Assembly: GCF_018614415.1 (NCBI RefSeq)
Contig: NZ_JAGGOO010000063.1
Span: 1 to 40,137, forward strand
Direction: 5' to 3'
Length of the DNA: 40,137 nt
Source of the DNA: Streptomyces sp. ISL-12
GTDB lineage: Bacteria; Actinomycetota; Actinomycetes; Streptomycetales; Streptomycetaceae
This document shows positions 17,849 through 26,147 of the stretch, one piece after another. The translations under genes were made by a program, and so were the position numbers. Under the pieces are notes generated by a model. The model was not told the origin of the DNA, did not search any database, and saw nothing but the letters and a program-made list of their open reading frames with translations. The stretch's first letter is position 1, and every line of letters starts with the position of its first letter.

Positions 17849-18160
17849 ATGGCCACTCAGACGTTTTCCTACTACTTCGTCCAGAACCTGCCGCCGGGGT
17901 ACCGGAGAGAGATCTCGTGGAGCCCTCATTCGTTCTTCGACCAGGGCACCTTCACGCTGTCCGCCCACCCGGTCACCGACTTCCGGCAGACCCTTTACTG
18001 GCTGACGCTCGACGACGTCTCGGTGGGCAAGAAGGACATCGGCTCCGGGGACATCAGCAATGTCCAGTCCAACCTCTGGGCGAAGGTGAGGAACAGCGGG
18101 GTCAGCGGGCAGGGAACCGTCAAGTCCTACACCGTCTACCTCACCCGTACTACCGCCTGA
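17849..18160 (+). CDS. Small beta-rich protein of unknown function
   Basis: A 103-residue protein starting at ATG 17849, with an excellent ribosome site (AGGAGGAAG) 4 nt upstream. It has no signal peptide and no cysteines. The composition is rich in Ser, Thr and aromatic residues with alternating patterns (TLYWLTLDDVSVG, VKSYTVYLTRTTA) typical of a beta-sandwich. I do not recognise the family. A second small gene follows 30 bp downstream in the same direction, so they probably form an operon. Codon bias is normal for the window. Confidence 0.6.
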   Translation: MATQTFSYYFVQNLPPGYRREISWSPHSFFDQGTFTLSAHPVTDFRQTLYWLTLDDVSVGKKDIGSGDISNVQSNLWAKVRNSGVSGQGTVKSYTVYLTRTTA

Positions 18161-18190
18161 CCGTAACCGGGATCGCTGGAGGGATTCGGC

Positions 18191-18427
18191 ATGCGTGTTT
18201 CTGTTGTACACGACGAGCAAGGGTTCATCTCCGCCCTCGCGGCGTCTCCTCCCGGCGCCCCGGTGGCGAGCCTCGTGCCGCAGGCGGGCGAGCGCGTGAC
18301 GGAGTTGGACGTTCCGGAGGTCAGTGCCGACGGTGACCCCCAGGAGGTCGTCGGACGCCTGACGGACGTGGTCGAGAACTACCGCGTCGACACGGACACC
18401 CGGGCACTCGCCCCCAAGCAACGCTGA
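18191..18427 (+). CDS. Small acidic protein of unknown function
   Basis: A 78-residue protein starting at ATG 18191, with GGAGGG about 8 nt upstream. It is acidic and has no membrane segment. The C-terminal part (PQEVVGRLTDVVENYRVDTD) is likely helical. I do not recognise it. Spacing and direction suggest co-transcription with the 103-residue gene upstream. Confidence 0.55.
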   Translation: MRVSVVHDEQGFISALAASPPGAPVASLVPQAGERVTELDVPEVSADGDPQEVVGRLTDVVENYRVDTDTRALAPKQR

Positions 18428-18499
18428 CGATGTCGGTCAGCACGTTTCGACCTGCTGAGGGTACGACAGCGGCCGGCAGAAGCGGCACGATCGCGCTCG

Positions 18500-18702
18500 T
18501 CACCAGATCAGGATGGCGACCAGGGCATGCTCGACGGTCGCGACGGTGCCGCCGGCAGAGAACCTCCGACCCCTTCGGCGCCCTCCGTGACGAGCGCCGA
18601 AGGACGGAGTGCGGCGCGTATCGCGAAGAAGAGGCCGCCCGCATCGAGAATCGCGTTCAAGGTGAGGAGAACGGTCACGGTCCAAGTCCGCAGTGCTGTC
18701 AA
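18500..18702 (-). pseudogene. Frameshifted small membrane protein gene
   Basis: On the minus strand, one frame reads LTALRTWTVTVLLTLNAILD and continues through a membrane-helix-like segment to LRPSALVTEGAEGVGGSL. It then degenerates into Pro/Ser-rich sequence. Another frame resumes exactly there as FSAGGTVATVEHALVAILIW and stops at 18500-18502. A single base missing near the GGTTCTCTGCCGG stretch would join the two halves into one small membrane protein. Either a real disruption or a sequencing error would explain it. The start (TTG at 18702) is uncertain and has no ribosome site. Confidence 0.4.
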
Positions 18703-18836
18703 GGAGGCAGTCTGTCATCAGCATGGCCTGGCCAAACGCGGCACGAGGACGGCGTGGACCAGGGCGGTGACGGGAGTCGTGGTGCACCGCGCGGCCTGTG
18801 GGGAAGCCGCGAACGGGTGGCTGGGATGATGCCTCG

Positions 18837-19403
18837 GTGAGCTACTTTTCGCACCTGAGCCTCGGTCCTGACCACGACCCGCAGCCCCTCCCGGAGCCCG
18901 GGCCGGCCGAGCCGGGTCAGTGGCCCGAGCTGGAGGCCGCCCTCGCCGTGGTCAACCGCGACGTGACGGCGACCTTGCCGGGTCAGGAGCCGCTGATACT
19001 GGTGGTCGTCCCGTCCGGGGAGCCCCCGCTCCCGAACGGGACCGACGGCGGGTACGTCCACGTGGCGTTGCCGGACGGCCGCTGGCACGGCAATCCCGTG
19101 AACGCGTACGACCCGGAGGAGGGCGACGCGCCGGAACCGGACGACGCCGCGACGGTCCTGACCGTGGTCGCGGAGGCGGCGCAGGAGACCGTCATGGAAC
19201 TGCTCCGGCAGGTCTGGCCGACCTGCCGGGAACACAACACCGGAACGCACGTGCGTCCCGCGGGGACGACCGCGGACGACTGGTACCAGGACGAGGCGGG
19301 CGCGCCCGGCCCACCGGTGTGGTGGTGCCGAGGCGGCCGGGACGGCGACCGCCACGACGTCTCCCCGGTGGGAGAGCTGGCCGCCACCATGCCGGGGAAG
19401 TAG
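18837..19403 (+). CDS. Hypothetical protein
   Basis: A 188-residue acidic, soluble protein (VSYFSHLSLGPDHD at the start, many Glu/Asp/Pro) with no recognised domain. The central part (LEAALAVVNRDVTATL, then LILVVVPSGEPP) looks like a helix followed by a strand. The C-terminal third has WYQDEAGAPGPPVWWC. GTG at 18837 is preferred, but no strong ribosome site is seen. GTG at 18798 is an in-frame alternative that adds 13 residues. It stands alone, between small unknown genes and a convergent regulator gene. Third-position GC is consistent with real coding. Confidence 0.5.
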   Translation: MSYFSHLSLGPDHDPQPLPEPGPAEPGQWPELEAALAVVNRDVTATLPGQEPLILVVVPSGEPPLPNGTDGGYVHVALPDGRWHGNPVNAYDPEEGDAPEPDDAATVLTVVAEAAQETVMELLRQVWPTCREHNTGTHVRPAGTTADDWYQDEAGAPGPPVWWCRGGRDGDRHDVSPVGELAATMPGK

Positions 19404-19692
19404 CGTCGCGCACGGCGGCGCATGACGACGCGGCCTGCCGCCGGCCGTGAGCCCTGAGCCGTACGCCCTCGTGCCGCCGCTTCAGCAGCCCGGTGCCCGC
19501 CGCCCGCCCCGGACGCGTCCGGCGAGGCCGTCGCCGTCGGTGTCTTCCCGGCCGTCGCCCAACGCCCGCTCGTCGACCGCGTGTTCACGGAAGAAGCCGC
19601 GACGGCTGCCCGGCGCACCAGGCCCTCGTGGACCCCGTGGCCGGTACGGGCGGGGTGATCGACCCCGACGTGTGGTGCGGCTGCCCGGGCGG

Positions 19693-20676
19693 TCAGGTCC
19701 GGAACCGGCGCCGGTACTCCGTGGGCGTGGCGCCCAGGCGCCTGCGGAAGGCGCGGACGAGTGTGTCGACGGTCCCGAAACCACAGGTGCCGGCGACGTG
19801 TTCGAGCGTGTCGTCCGTGGTCTCCAGCCGGTGACGGGCCATTTCGACGCGGACGGACTCGATGTACGCGCCCGGCGTCATGCCCAGTTCGGCCTTGAAG
19901 ATTCGGGTGAGCTGCCGTTCGCCGACATGGGCGTACGCGGCCACGTCGGCGACGGTGAGCGGGCCGGCGGCGGAGCGCAGGACGTGGTGCCGGAGGTCCT
20001 CCACCCGCCGTGACCGGGAGGCGGGTTCGAGGGGGACGCTGAACTGACTCTGCCCGCCCGGCCGTTTCAGGTACATCACGAGCTGCCGGGCGACACGCAG
20101 AGCCACGGCCTCACCGAGGTCTTCGGCGACGAGGGCGAGGGACAGGTCGAGGCAGGCGCTGATGCCCGCACCGGTCCACACCGCGCCGTCCCGCACGAAG
20201 ATCGGATCGGCGTCGACCTCGACGCGCGGGTGCTCGGCGGCGAGCTGCCGCGCCGTCGACCAGTGCGTGGTGGCGCGCTTGCCGTCGAGCAGACCGGCGG
20301 CGGCGAGGACGTGCGCCCCGACGCACACCGAGGCGACCCTGCGGGTGCCGTCGGCGAGCTTGCGGACCCAGCCCACCACCTCGGGATCGGTGAGCGCGCG
20401 CACCCCCTGCTCACGGTCGGCGTCCACCGCGCCGGGCACGAGCAGGGTGTCGATCCGCTCGGCCGCCACCTCCTCGAAGGTCGTGTCGGGCAGGACCCGT
20501 ACGCCGGCGGCCGTGGTGACGGGGGACATGGCCGCGGCGGCCAGCACGACCCGGTAGCCCGCCGAGTCGCCGGCCTCCCGCCGCACCAGGGAGAACACCT
20601 CGGGCGGTCCGGTGACGTCGAGCAGGTCCACGCCCTCGAAGACGACGATGACGACGAGGCGTTCGAGGGTGCTCAC
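19693..20676 (-). CDS. GlxA-type transcriptional regulator (DJ-1/PfpI plus AraC HTH)
   Basis: A 327-residue regulator. Residues about 7-185 are a class I glutamine-amidotransferase-like (DJ-1/PfpI) domain with the nucleophile-elbow sequence SVCVGAH (Cys118). Residues about 230-327 are the AraC/XylS DNA-binding region (LTVADVAAYAHVGERQLTRI, then GFGTVDTLVRAFRRRLG, TPTEYRRRFR). The start is GTG 20676 with GGAGG just upstream. It is divergent from the isochorismatase-like gene, 181 bp away, with a 13-bp palindrome between them, so local control of that hydrolase is likely. The DJ-1-like domain in such regulators is thought to sense small molecules rather than act as an enzyme. Confidence 0.88.
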   Translation of the reverse strand: MSTLERLVVIVVFEGVDLLDVTGPPEVFSLVRREAGDSAGYRVVLAAAAMSPVTTAAGVRVLPDTTFEEVAAERIDTLLVPGAVDADREQGVRALTDPEVVGWVRKLADGTRRVASVCVGAHVLAAAGLLDGKRATTHWSTARQLAAEHPRVEVDADPIFVRDGAVWTGAGISACLDLSLALVAEDLGEAVALRVARQLVMYLKRPGGQSQFSVPLEPASRSRRVEDLRHHVLRSAAGPLTVADVAAYAHVGERQLTRIFKAELGMTPGAYIESVRVEMARHRLETTDDTLEHVAGTCGFGTVDTLVRAFRRRLGATPTEYRRRFRT

Positions 20677-20731
20677 GGGTCCTCCGTCCGGTCGGCCACG
20701 GTGATGTCCGGATCTGCAGGTTAGACGACAT

Positions 20732-20744
20732 TGCCGACACGGCA
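20732..20744. promoter_or_regulatory. Candidate operator palindrome
   Basis: TGCCG-ACA-CGGCA is a perfect 5-3-5 palindrome between the divergent GlxA-type regulator and the isochorismatase-like gene. Its place suggests a binding site for the regulator. No experimental or motif-database support was available. Confidence 0.35.
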
Positions 20745-20798
20745 CCGGCGGCCCTAGCGTTTCTGTCACGGCCCCGCCCCGTACGGGCGCCGCAGTAC

Positions 20799-20827
20799 CA
20801 GCCACCCGGCCGTACAGCCACCCGGCC
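20799..20827. repeat. Two 13-bp direct repeats upstream of the hydrolase gene
   Basis: CAGCCACCCGGCC occurs at 20799-20811 and 20815-20827, a 16-bp period, about 30 bp before the hydrolase start codon. It may be a chance duplication or a regulator site. Confidence 0.5.
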
Positions 20828-20857
20828 ACCTTCACCCGCTCCCGAGGGGATATCCCT

Positions 20858-21448
20858 GTGTCCACGACGACCCTGCGCGAACTCAACAGCCTCGACGGCA
20901 CCCCCGCGTCCCTGGCGGACTCCACCCTGATCCTCGTCGACTACCAGAACACCTACGTCGGCGGAGTGATGGAACTCGACGGCTGGCAGGACGCGCTCGA
21001 CTCCGCCGCCGCCCTGCTGACCAGGGCCCGCGCGGCCGGCACCACGGTGATCCACGTCGTCAACGACGGCGGCGAAGGCACCCCCTACGACATCCGGGCC
21101 GAGATCGGCGAGATCCACCCGAGCGTGGCCCCCGCCGAGGGCGAGCCCGTCGTCGTCAAGACCACTCCCGACTCCTTCGCCGGCACCGACCTGTCCGCGC
21201 ACGTCGACGCCGCCGGCCACCGGGACGTCATCGTCATCGGATTCATGACGCACATGTGCGTGCTGGCCACCACCATGGGCGCGTTCCTGCGGGGCAACCG
21301 TCCCACCGTGGTCGCCGACGCCTGCGCGACCCGCCCCCTCCGCTCGGCGGACACCGACCTGACCGCCGCGCAGATCCACCACGGCGCCCTCGCCACCATC
21401 GGCGACCTGTACGGCGTCGTCGTCGCCTCCGGCAAGTCCCTGATCTGA
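20858..21448 (+). CDS. Isochorismatase-family cysteine hydrolase
   Basis: A 196-residue cytoplasmic hydrolase of the isochorismatase-like superfamily. The catalytic triad is visible: Asp28 in LILVDYQN, Lys101 in VVVKTTPDSF, and Cys134 in IGFMTHMCVLATTM, which also contains the usual cis-peptide region. Length matches nicotinamidase-type members. GTG at 20858 follows GAGGGG. Substrates of the family include isochorismate, nicotinamide and N-carbamoyl compounds, and I cannot choose among them. Divergence from a GlxA-type regulator and the APC permease 67 bp downstream suggest uptake and hydrolysis of a small amide or amine under that regulator. Confidence 0.88.
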   Translation: MSTTTLRELNSLDGTPASLADSTLILVDYQNTYVGGVMELDGWQDALDSAAALLTRARAAGTTVIHVVNDGGEGTPYDIRAEIGEIHPSVAPAEGEPVVVKTTPDSFAGTDLSAHVDAAGHRDVIVIGFMTHMCVLATTMGAFLRGNRPTVVADACATRPLRSADTDLTAAQIHHGALATIGDLYGVVVASGKSLI

Positions 21449-21514
21449 CCGGCCCGGGGTCTGCGACCCGAACGCGGAGGCGTGACGCGCGGTGCGCGGG
21501 GGACCTGTCGGTGC

Positions 21515-22930
21515 ATGGCAAGAGTCGCGAAACCGCTGTCGGCGGCGGACACCGAGGGCCCGGCGCTCAAGCGGACCCTGACCACCCCCCTGCTCTACTT
21601 CTTCATCCTGGGCGACGTCCTCGGCGCGGGCGTCTACGTCCTGGTGGGCCAGGTGGCCGCCGACAGCGGGGGAGCGGTGTGGGCCCCGCTGACCCTCGCG
21701 CTGCTGCTGGCCCTGCTCACCGCGGCCTCCTACGCGGAACTGGCCACCAAGTACCCCCGCGCGGGCGGCGCCTCCCACTACGTCACCCGCGCCTTCGGGC
21801 CCTTCGCCGGATTCATCGCGGGCTTCTGCATGCTCGCCGCCGGCATCGTCTCCGTGGCCGCGCTGGCGCGCGGCTTCGGCGGCGATTACCTGTCCGCCTT
21901 CGTGACCCTTCCCGTGGGCCTGGTCGCCGTACTGTTCCTGGCTCTGCTCGCCCTGGTCAACGCGCGTGGCGTACGGGAGTCGACCCGCGCCAACGTCGTC
22001 GCCACCGTGATCGAGGTCGGCGGCCTGCTCGTCATCGTCGCCCTCGGCGGCTGGCTGCTGCTGCGCGGCGACGGCGACCCGGGCCGGCTGGGCCGGCTCG
22101 GAACTCCGGAGAAGGGGGTGATGCCGGCCCTGCTCAGTGGGGCCGTGCTGGCGTACTACTCCTTCGTCGGCTTCGAGACCTCGGTGAACGTCGCCGAGGA
22201 GACCCGGAACCCGCGGCGCTCCTACCCGCGCGCCCTGTTCGGCGCGCTGGCGACCGCGGGAGCCGTGTACGTGCTGGTGGGCCTCGCGGCGTCGGCCGCC
22301 GTGCCCACCGCCCGGCTGGCCGGGTCGAGCGGACCGCTGCTGGAGGTCGTCGAGGAGGCCGGCGGGGTACCGCCCCTCCTGTTCAGCGCCGTCGCGCTGG
22401 TCGCGGTGGCCAACGGCGCCCTGCTCACCGGCATCATGTCCTCCCGCCTCGCCTACGGCATGGCCCGCGACGGACTGCTGCCCCGCGCCCTGACCGAAGT
22501 ACTGCCCGGCCGCCGTACGCCATGGGCGGCGATCGCCGTCACCACCGCGCTGTCGATGGCGCTCGCCCTCACCGGCAGCGTCGCCACCCTGGCGTCCACG
22601 TTGGTCCTGCTGCTCCTCGTCGTCTTCCTCATGGTCGACGTCGCCGTGCTCGTGCTGCGCCGTGACCCCGGGGACACCGGCCACTTCCGGGCCCCGACCG
22701 TGCTCCCGGTGCTCGGGGCCGTGTCCTGCGTCGTACTCGCCACACAGGTCGAGGCCGCTGTCTGGCTGCGCGGCCTGCCGGTCCTGGCGACCGGAGCCGT
22801 ACTCGCCGCCCTCGTCGCCGTACGCCGCGCCCGCCACCCCGTACGGACCACCGGGGCGACGGAACCGGCCGACGAGCCGTCGTCCGCCGGGACGGCAGAG
22901 CCGGCCGACAAGCCGTCAGCACCGTCCTGA
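21515..22930 (+). CDS. APC-family amino acid/amine permease
   Basis: A 471-residue integral membrane protein with about 12 hydrophobic segments. The first helix carries GDVLGAGVYVLVGQVA, the Gly-rich substrate-site motif of the amino acid-polyamine-organocation superfamily. Other markers are AGGASHYVTRAFGPFAGFIAG and ETSVNVAEETRNPRRSYPRAL in the mid-region. The C-terminal ~30 residues are hydrophilic and repeat EPADEPSS / EPADKPS. ATG at 21515 was chosen over a GTG at 21482, with GGGGGA upstream at somewhat long spacing. It follows the hydrolase by 67 bp in the same direction and is likely co-expressed. The substrate is not deducible. Confidence 0.85.
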   Translation: MARVAKPLSAADTEGPALKRTLTTPLLYFFILGDVLGAGVYVLVGQVAADSGGAVWAPLTLALLLALLTAASYAELATKYPRAGGASHYVTRAFGPFAGFIAGFCMLAAGIVSVAALARGFGGDYLSAFVTLPVGLVAVLFLALLALVNARGVRESTRANVVATVIEVGGLLVIVALGGWLLLRGDGDPGRLGRLGTPEKGVMPALLSGAVLAYYSFVGFETSVNVAEETRNPRRSYPRALFGALATAGAVYVLVGLAASAAVPTARLAGSSGPLLEVVEEAGGVPPLLFSAVALVAVANGALLTGIMSSRLAYGMARDGLLPRALTEVLPGRRTPWAAIAVTTALSMALALTGSVATLASTLVLLLLVVFLMVDVAVLVLRRDPGDTGHFRAPTVLPVLGAVSCVVLATQVEAAVWLRGLPVLATGAVLAALVAVRRARHPVRTTGATEPADEPSSAGTAEPADKPSAPS

Positions 22931-22952
22931 CCGGTCCAGACCCCGGCCATCG

Positions 22953-23022
22953 CCTGTTGCCCGTCACCTGTTGCCCGTCGCCTGTTGCCCGTCGCCTGTT
23001 GCCCGTCGCCTGTTGCCCGTCC
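22953..23022. repeat. Five tandem 14-bp repeats
   Basis: Five copies of CCTGTTGCCCGTCR run from 22953 to 23022 with only the last base varying. They lie between the convergent ends of the permease and MarR genes. The downstream sequence (CCGTCGTCCGCCGTCGTCGT) is also low-complexity. There are no spacers, so this is a simple minisatellite and could vary in copy number between strains. Confidence 0.9.
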
Positions 23023-23051
23023 CCGTCGTCCGCCGTCGTCGTCCGCCGCCG

Positions 23052-23486
23052 TCAGACCGTGTGCTCCCTGATCCGCGCGAGCAGACCGCGCAACTGCTCG
23101 CGCTCACCGGCGTCCAGGGCGGCCGTCGCCTCCGCGAGCGCCAGGCGGTCGACCTCCTCCGCCTCGCGGTGACAGCGCACGCCCTCCTCGGTGAGCCGGA
23201 GCAGGAAGGCCCGCCGGTCGCGGGGGTGGCGGACCCGCTCCACCAGCCCGTCACGTTCCAGACTGTCGACGATGCTCGTCGCGGTGCGCGGCGCGATGCC
23301 CGCCATCTCGCTCAGATCCCGCATCCGCAGGGGCTCCTGGGCCCGGTCCAGCATGCGCAGCGCGCGCAGCCGCGCCACCGACGCCCCCTTCTCCCGCAGC
23401 CGGGTCTCCACGAAGTCCCGCAATCGGTACGTCGTCTCGTACAACTCGTCGATCAGGATGTCGCTGCTGCCCTGCACCGCCGCCAT
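23052..23486 (-). CDS. MarR-family transcriptional regulator
   Basis: A 144-residue MarR-type winged-helix regulator. LRMRDLSEMAGIAPRTATSI is the helix-turn-helix, and RHPRDRRAFLLRLTEEG is the wing with the usual DxR-x-x (D)RR motif. A long C-terminal dimerisation helix follows. ATG at 23486 was chosen as the last start compatible with the family N-terminus. It is divergent from the DHA2 exporter, with 88 bp between start codons and a CACAC-ATA-GTGTG palindrome close to the exporter. It is therefore probably the repressor of that exporter, released by the exported compound. Confidence 0.88.
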   Translation of the reverse strand: MAAVQGSSDILIDELYETTYRLRDFVETRLREKGASVARLRALRMLDRAQEPLRMRDLSEMAGIAPRTATSIVDSLERDGLVERVRHPRDRRAFLLRLTEEGVRCHREAEEVDRLALAEATAALDAGEREQLRGLLARIREHTV

Positions 23487-23549
23487 GTCCGCCGTCCTGT
23501 CTTCCGCTCCGGCACGCGTTCGTGACCGGGAAGTCCAGGGTACTGAGCC

Positions 23550-23568
23550 CACACATAGTGTGTATGCT
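23550..23568 (+). promoter_or_regulatory. MarR-type operator beside a probable leaderless promoter
   Basis: A perfect palindrome CACAC-ATA-GTGTG occupies 23550-23562 and is followed at once by TATGCT (23563-23568), a good -10 hexamer. The exporter ATG is at 23575, six bases after it, about where transcription should start. No Shine-Dalgarno sequence lies in between. The operator would therefore fill the -35/-10 spacer. This fits repression by the divergent MarR protein, with a leaderless exporter mRNA. Confidence 0.6.
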
Positions 23569-23574
23569 CAGCAC

Positions 23575-25062
23575 ATGCGCCGACGTCACTCCTCCGTGCT
23601 GTCTGCCCTGTCCCTCCGCCTCAGCCAGCGCCTCGTCGTCCCGGTCGTCTGTGTCTGCGTGACCTTCATCGCGATCGTCGACGGCGCGATCACCACCGTG
23701 GCACTGCCCTCCATCGCCCGGCAGTTCGAGCTGACGACGGCGGCCCTGGACGGGGTCGTCGTGGTCTACCCGGTCTGCCTGGCGATGGCCATACCCGCCT
23801 CCGCGTGGCTGGTCGAGCGGTTCGGCGGCAAACGTGTGCTGCTGACCGCGCTCGTCGGGTTCCTCGTGTCGTCGACCCTGTGCGGCGCGGCCGCCGACCT
23901 CGGCCAGCTCGTCGCCTACCGCGCCGTCCAGGGCCTGTCCGCCGGACTGCTGCTGCCCGCCTCGGCGGCACTGCTGTTCAGCACCTTCACCGCCTCCGAG
24001 CAGGTACGCGTCTCCCGGTACACGATCATCCCGCAGCAGATCGCCCCGGCCGTCGCGCCGATCCTGGGCGGGCTGCTGGTGGACCACCTGTCCTGGCGGT
24101 GGGTGTTCTACGTCAACGTGCCGGTCGGCCTGCCGGCCGTACTGTTCGGCGCGCTGTTCCTGGCCGGGCACCACGGCGGCCGGCCGGGCCGCTTCGACCT
24201 GCCCGGTCTGCTGCTGAGCGCGGCGGGCCTGGGCACCGCGATGTTCGGTGTCTGCGAAGGCCCCAACCGCGGCTGGTCGTCGGACGCCGTCGTCGTCTCC
24301 CTGGCCGCGGGCGCGGTCCTGCTGGCCGCCGCGGTCGTCCACGAACTCCGCGTCCGCGTCCCCCTGCTGAAGATACGGCTGTTCGCCGACCGCCTCTTCC
24401 GCGACACCAACCTGCTCAATCTGGTCGGTCTGGTGCCCATTCTCGGCGCCATGTACCTGGGGCCGCTGTTCCTGCAACAGGCCCAGGGCCGCAGCGCGTC
24501 GGAGTCCGGCACGGCCACCTTCCCCGAGGCGTTCGGCGTGCTGCTGACCGTCCAGGTCGTCGGCGTGCTGTACGCCCGCATCGGCCCGCGTCTCATCGTC
24601 GGCTGCGGTACGGCCGGCGTCAGTGTCGTGCTGCTGCTGTTCGCCACCTGCGACGCGGACACGAGCCTGTGGACGTTCCGCCTCTACATGTTCCTGCTCG
24701 GCCTGTGCATGGGCTGCTTCTTCATCCCGACGACGGTGGCCTCCCTCGCCACGATCGACCCGCGGGACCTGCCGCACGCCACCACGCTGAACACCGTCGT
24801 CCGGCAGACCGGCGGCGCCCTCGCCCCGGCCGTGGTGACCACCGCCCTTGTCCTGGGCACCCCGCCCGCCGCCGTGGCGGACCCGCCGGTCACCGCCTAC
24901 CAGCAGGCGTACCTGGCGCTGGCCGCGCTGGCCGCGATCACGGCGGTCTTCGCCTTCACCCTCCCCGACGGCCCCGCCCGCGCCGCGGCCCGCGGCACGA
25001 CCACGGCCGCCGCCCGGCCCGGACCCGTGCGGGGACGTCCAGAGCCTGTCGACTCCCCGTGA
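23575..25062 (+). CDS. DHA2-family MFS drug exporter
   Basis: A 495-residue major facilitator with about 14 predicted membrane helices, the size and number of the DHA2 (EmrB/QacA) group. Recognisable are FIAIVDGAITTVALPSIARQ (helix 1, with an acidic residue in the DHA2 position), WLVERFGGKRVLL (loop 2-3 motif), YRAVQGLSAGLLLPAS, and the antiporter motif region APVAPILGGLLVDHLSWRW-like (IAPAVAPILGGLLVD). The first ~20 residues are basic. The message appears leaderless, starting at the ATG. With the divergent MarR gene it forms a classic inducible efflux pair, probably for antibiotics or toxic metabolites. The stop codon lies inside a 7-bp tandem repeat. Confidence 0.88.
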   Translation: MRRRHSSVLSALSLRLSQRLVVPVVCVCVTFIAIVDGAITTVALPSIARQFELTTAALDGVVVVYPVCLAMAIPASAWLVERFGGKRVLLTALVGFLVSSTLCGAAADLGQLVAYRAVQGLSAGLLLPASAALLFSTFTASEQVRVSRYTIIPQQIAPAVAPILGGLLVDHLSWRWVFYVNVPVGLPAVLFGALFLAGHHGGRPGRFDLPGLLLSAAGLGTAMFGVCEGPNRGWSSDAVVVSLAAGAVLLAAAVVHELRVRVPLLKIRLFADRLFRDTNLLNLVGLVPILGAMYLGPLFLQQAQGRSASESGTATFPEAFGVLLTVQVVGVLYARIGPRLIVGCGTAGVSVVLLLFATCDADTSLWTFRLYMFLLGLCMGCFFIPTTVASLATIDPRDLPHATTLNTVVRQTGGALAPAVVTTALVLGTPPAAVADPPVTAYQQAYLALAALAAITAVFAFTLPDGPARAAARGTTTAAARPGPVRGRPEPVDSP

Positions 25063-25093
25063 CGCGTGACGCGTGACGCATGACGCGTGGCGC
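25059..25093. repeat. Five tandem 7-bp repeats at the exporter stop codon
   Basis: GTGACGC x3, then ATGACGC and GTGGCGC, run from 25059 to 25093 and include the TGA stop of the exporter. Because the unit is not a multiple of the codon frame in effect, slippage could shift the stop. The rest of the ~280-bp gap to the convergent methyltransferase shows no gene. Confidence 0.8.
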
Positions 25094-25341
25094 GACGACG
25101 CGTGACCGTGACACCCTCGCCGCGGGCCCTCCACCCGATCGGCCGGGCAACAAGCCGATCCACGATGCTCCGGTCTCTCATGCGGGGCCCGGTCCTCGGC
25201 GGCCTTCGAGGACTCTGAGGGCACCTGCCGCCACCGCGCGTCGCGAGGCCGTTCCGGACGACCACGCCTGATGCCCGCGAATCCGTCTGACACGGACGCG
25301 GCCGGGTGCCCACCCTTGATCACGCCGGCGCGTGGAATCAC

Positions 25342-26127
25342 CTACGTGCCGGCGCGGGCCACCAGCAGGGGCTGGAAGAAGCCGGTCCTCCGCGGCATTC
25401 GCCAACCGGCGTCGACGAACCCGGCCTCGGCCGCGAGCCCGGCCAGCCGGTCCTGGCCGAGCGCCCAGTAGGTGGTCCGGCGGACCCGGACACGCCACTC
25501 CCCGTCTGCCGGAAGCAGTTGGAAGTGTTCCAGGTCGTAGTGCTCGCCGTCGTCGTGCCAGTGCCAGAGCTGAAAGGTGACGGTCCGGTCTCCGCCGTCT
25601 CCGCCGCCGGCACGGTCGGTGACCCGGTGGACCTGTGGGGGAGTCGAGGTGGGGCGGTCGCGCAGCAGGTCGTCGTAGGGGCGGGTGCTGACCAGCAGCA
25701 GGCCGGCGGGGCGCAGCACGCGGCGCATCTCGGCCAGGGCGGCGCGCACGTCCCGTTCCGTCAGCAGGTGCGGCAGCGAGTTGTCGGCGCAGACGACGAC
25801 GCCGAACCGGCCGTCGGGAAACGGGAGGCGTCGCATGTCGGCGGCGGCCGTGCGCAGGCTCAGGCCCCGGCAGGTGGCTTCGCGGGCGGCGCGGGCGGCG
25901 GCGCGGGGGCTCAGATCGGTCCCGGTGACGCGGTGCCCGCGCAGCGCCAGGCCGATGGCCTGCGTGCCGATGCCGCAGGAACAGTCGAGCACGGCCGCGC
26001 GCTCCTCGCCGATCAGGGCGTCCAGAGCGTCGCCCTGCCGACGGATGCTCGCGTCCCAGTCCGGGTAGATCAGGTGGTAGTCGTCGGCCAGTTCGTCGTA
26101 GAAACGCGCCACCGATGTCCCGGGCAT
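25342..26127 (-). CDS. Class I SAM-dependent methyltransferase
   Basis: A 261-residue methyltransferase. SAM-binding motif I is VLDCSCGIGTQAIGLA (about 46-61), an acidic residue ends the next strand (VTGTDLSPRA), and motif IV-like VVCADNSLPHLL follows at about 110. The N-terminal VARFYDELADDYHLIYPDWD, with a helical lid, resembles small-amine N-methyltransferases of the glycine/sarcosine type as I remember them. An O- or N-methyltransferase of another small molecule is equally possible. The start ATG 26127 has a weak ribosome site and is preceded, 20 bp upstream, by a perfect 15-bp hairpin. It is convergent with the exporter gene and has no clear operon partner. Confidence 0.82.
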   Translation of the reverse strand: MPGTSVARFYDELADDYHLIYPDWDASIRRQGDALDALIGEERAAVLDCSCGIGTQAIGLALRGHRVTGTDLSPRAAARAAREATCRGLSLRTAAADMRRLPFPDGRFGVVVCADNSLPHLLTERDVRAALAEMRRVLRPAGLLLVSTRPYDDLLRDRPTSTPPQVHRVTDRAGGGDGGDRTVTFQLWHWHDDGEHYDLEHFQLLPADGEWRVRVRRTTYWALGQDRLAGLAAEAGFVDAGWRMPRRTGFFQPLLVARAGT

Positions 26128-26147
26128 GACCCGAGATCACCGTTGCT

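Noticed and set aside
19404..19692. Short frames between the hypothetical protein and the GlxA-type regulator, one with a DTDGDGL segment
   Set aside because: The acidic segment is isolated, its frame has no supported start, and no family was recognised.
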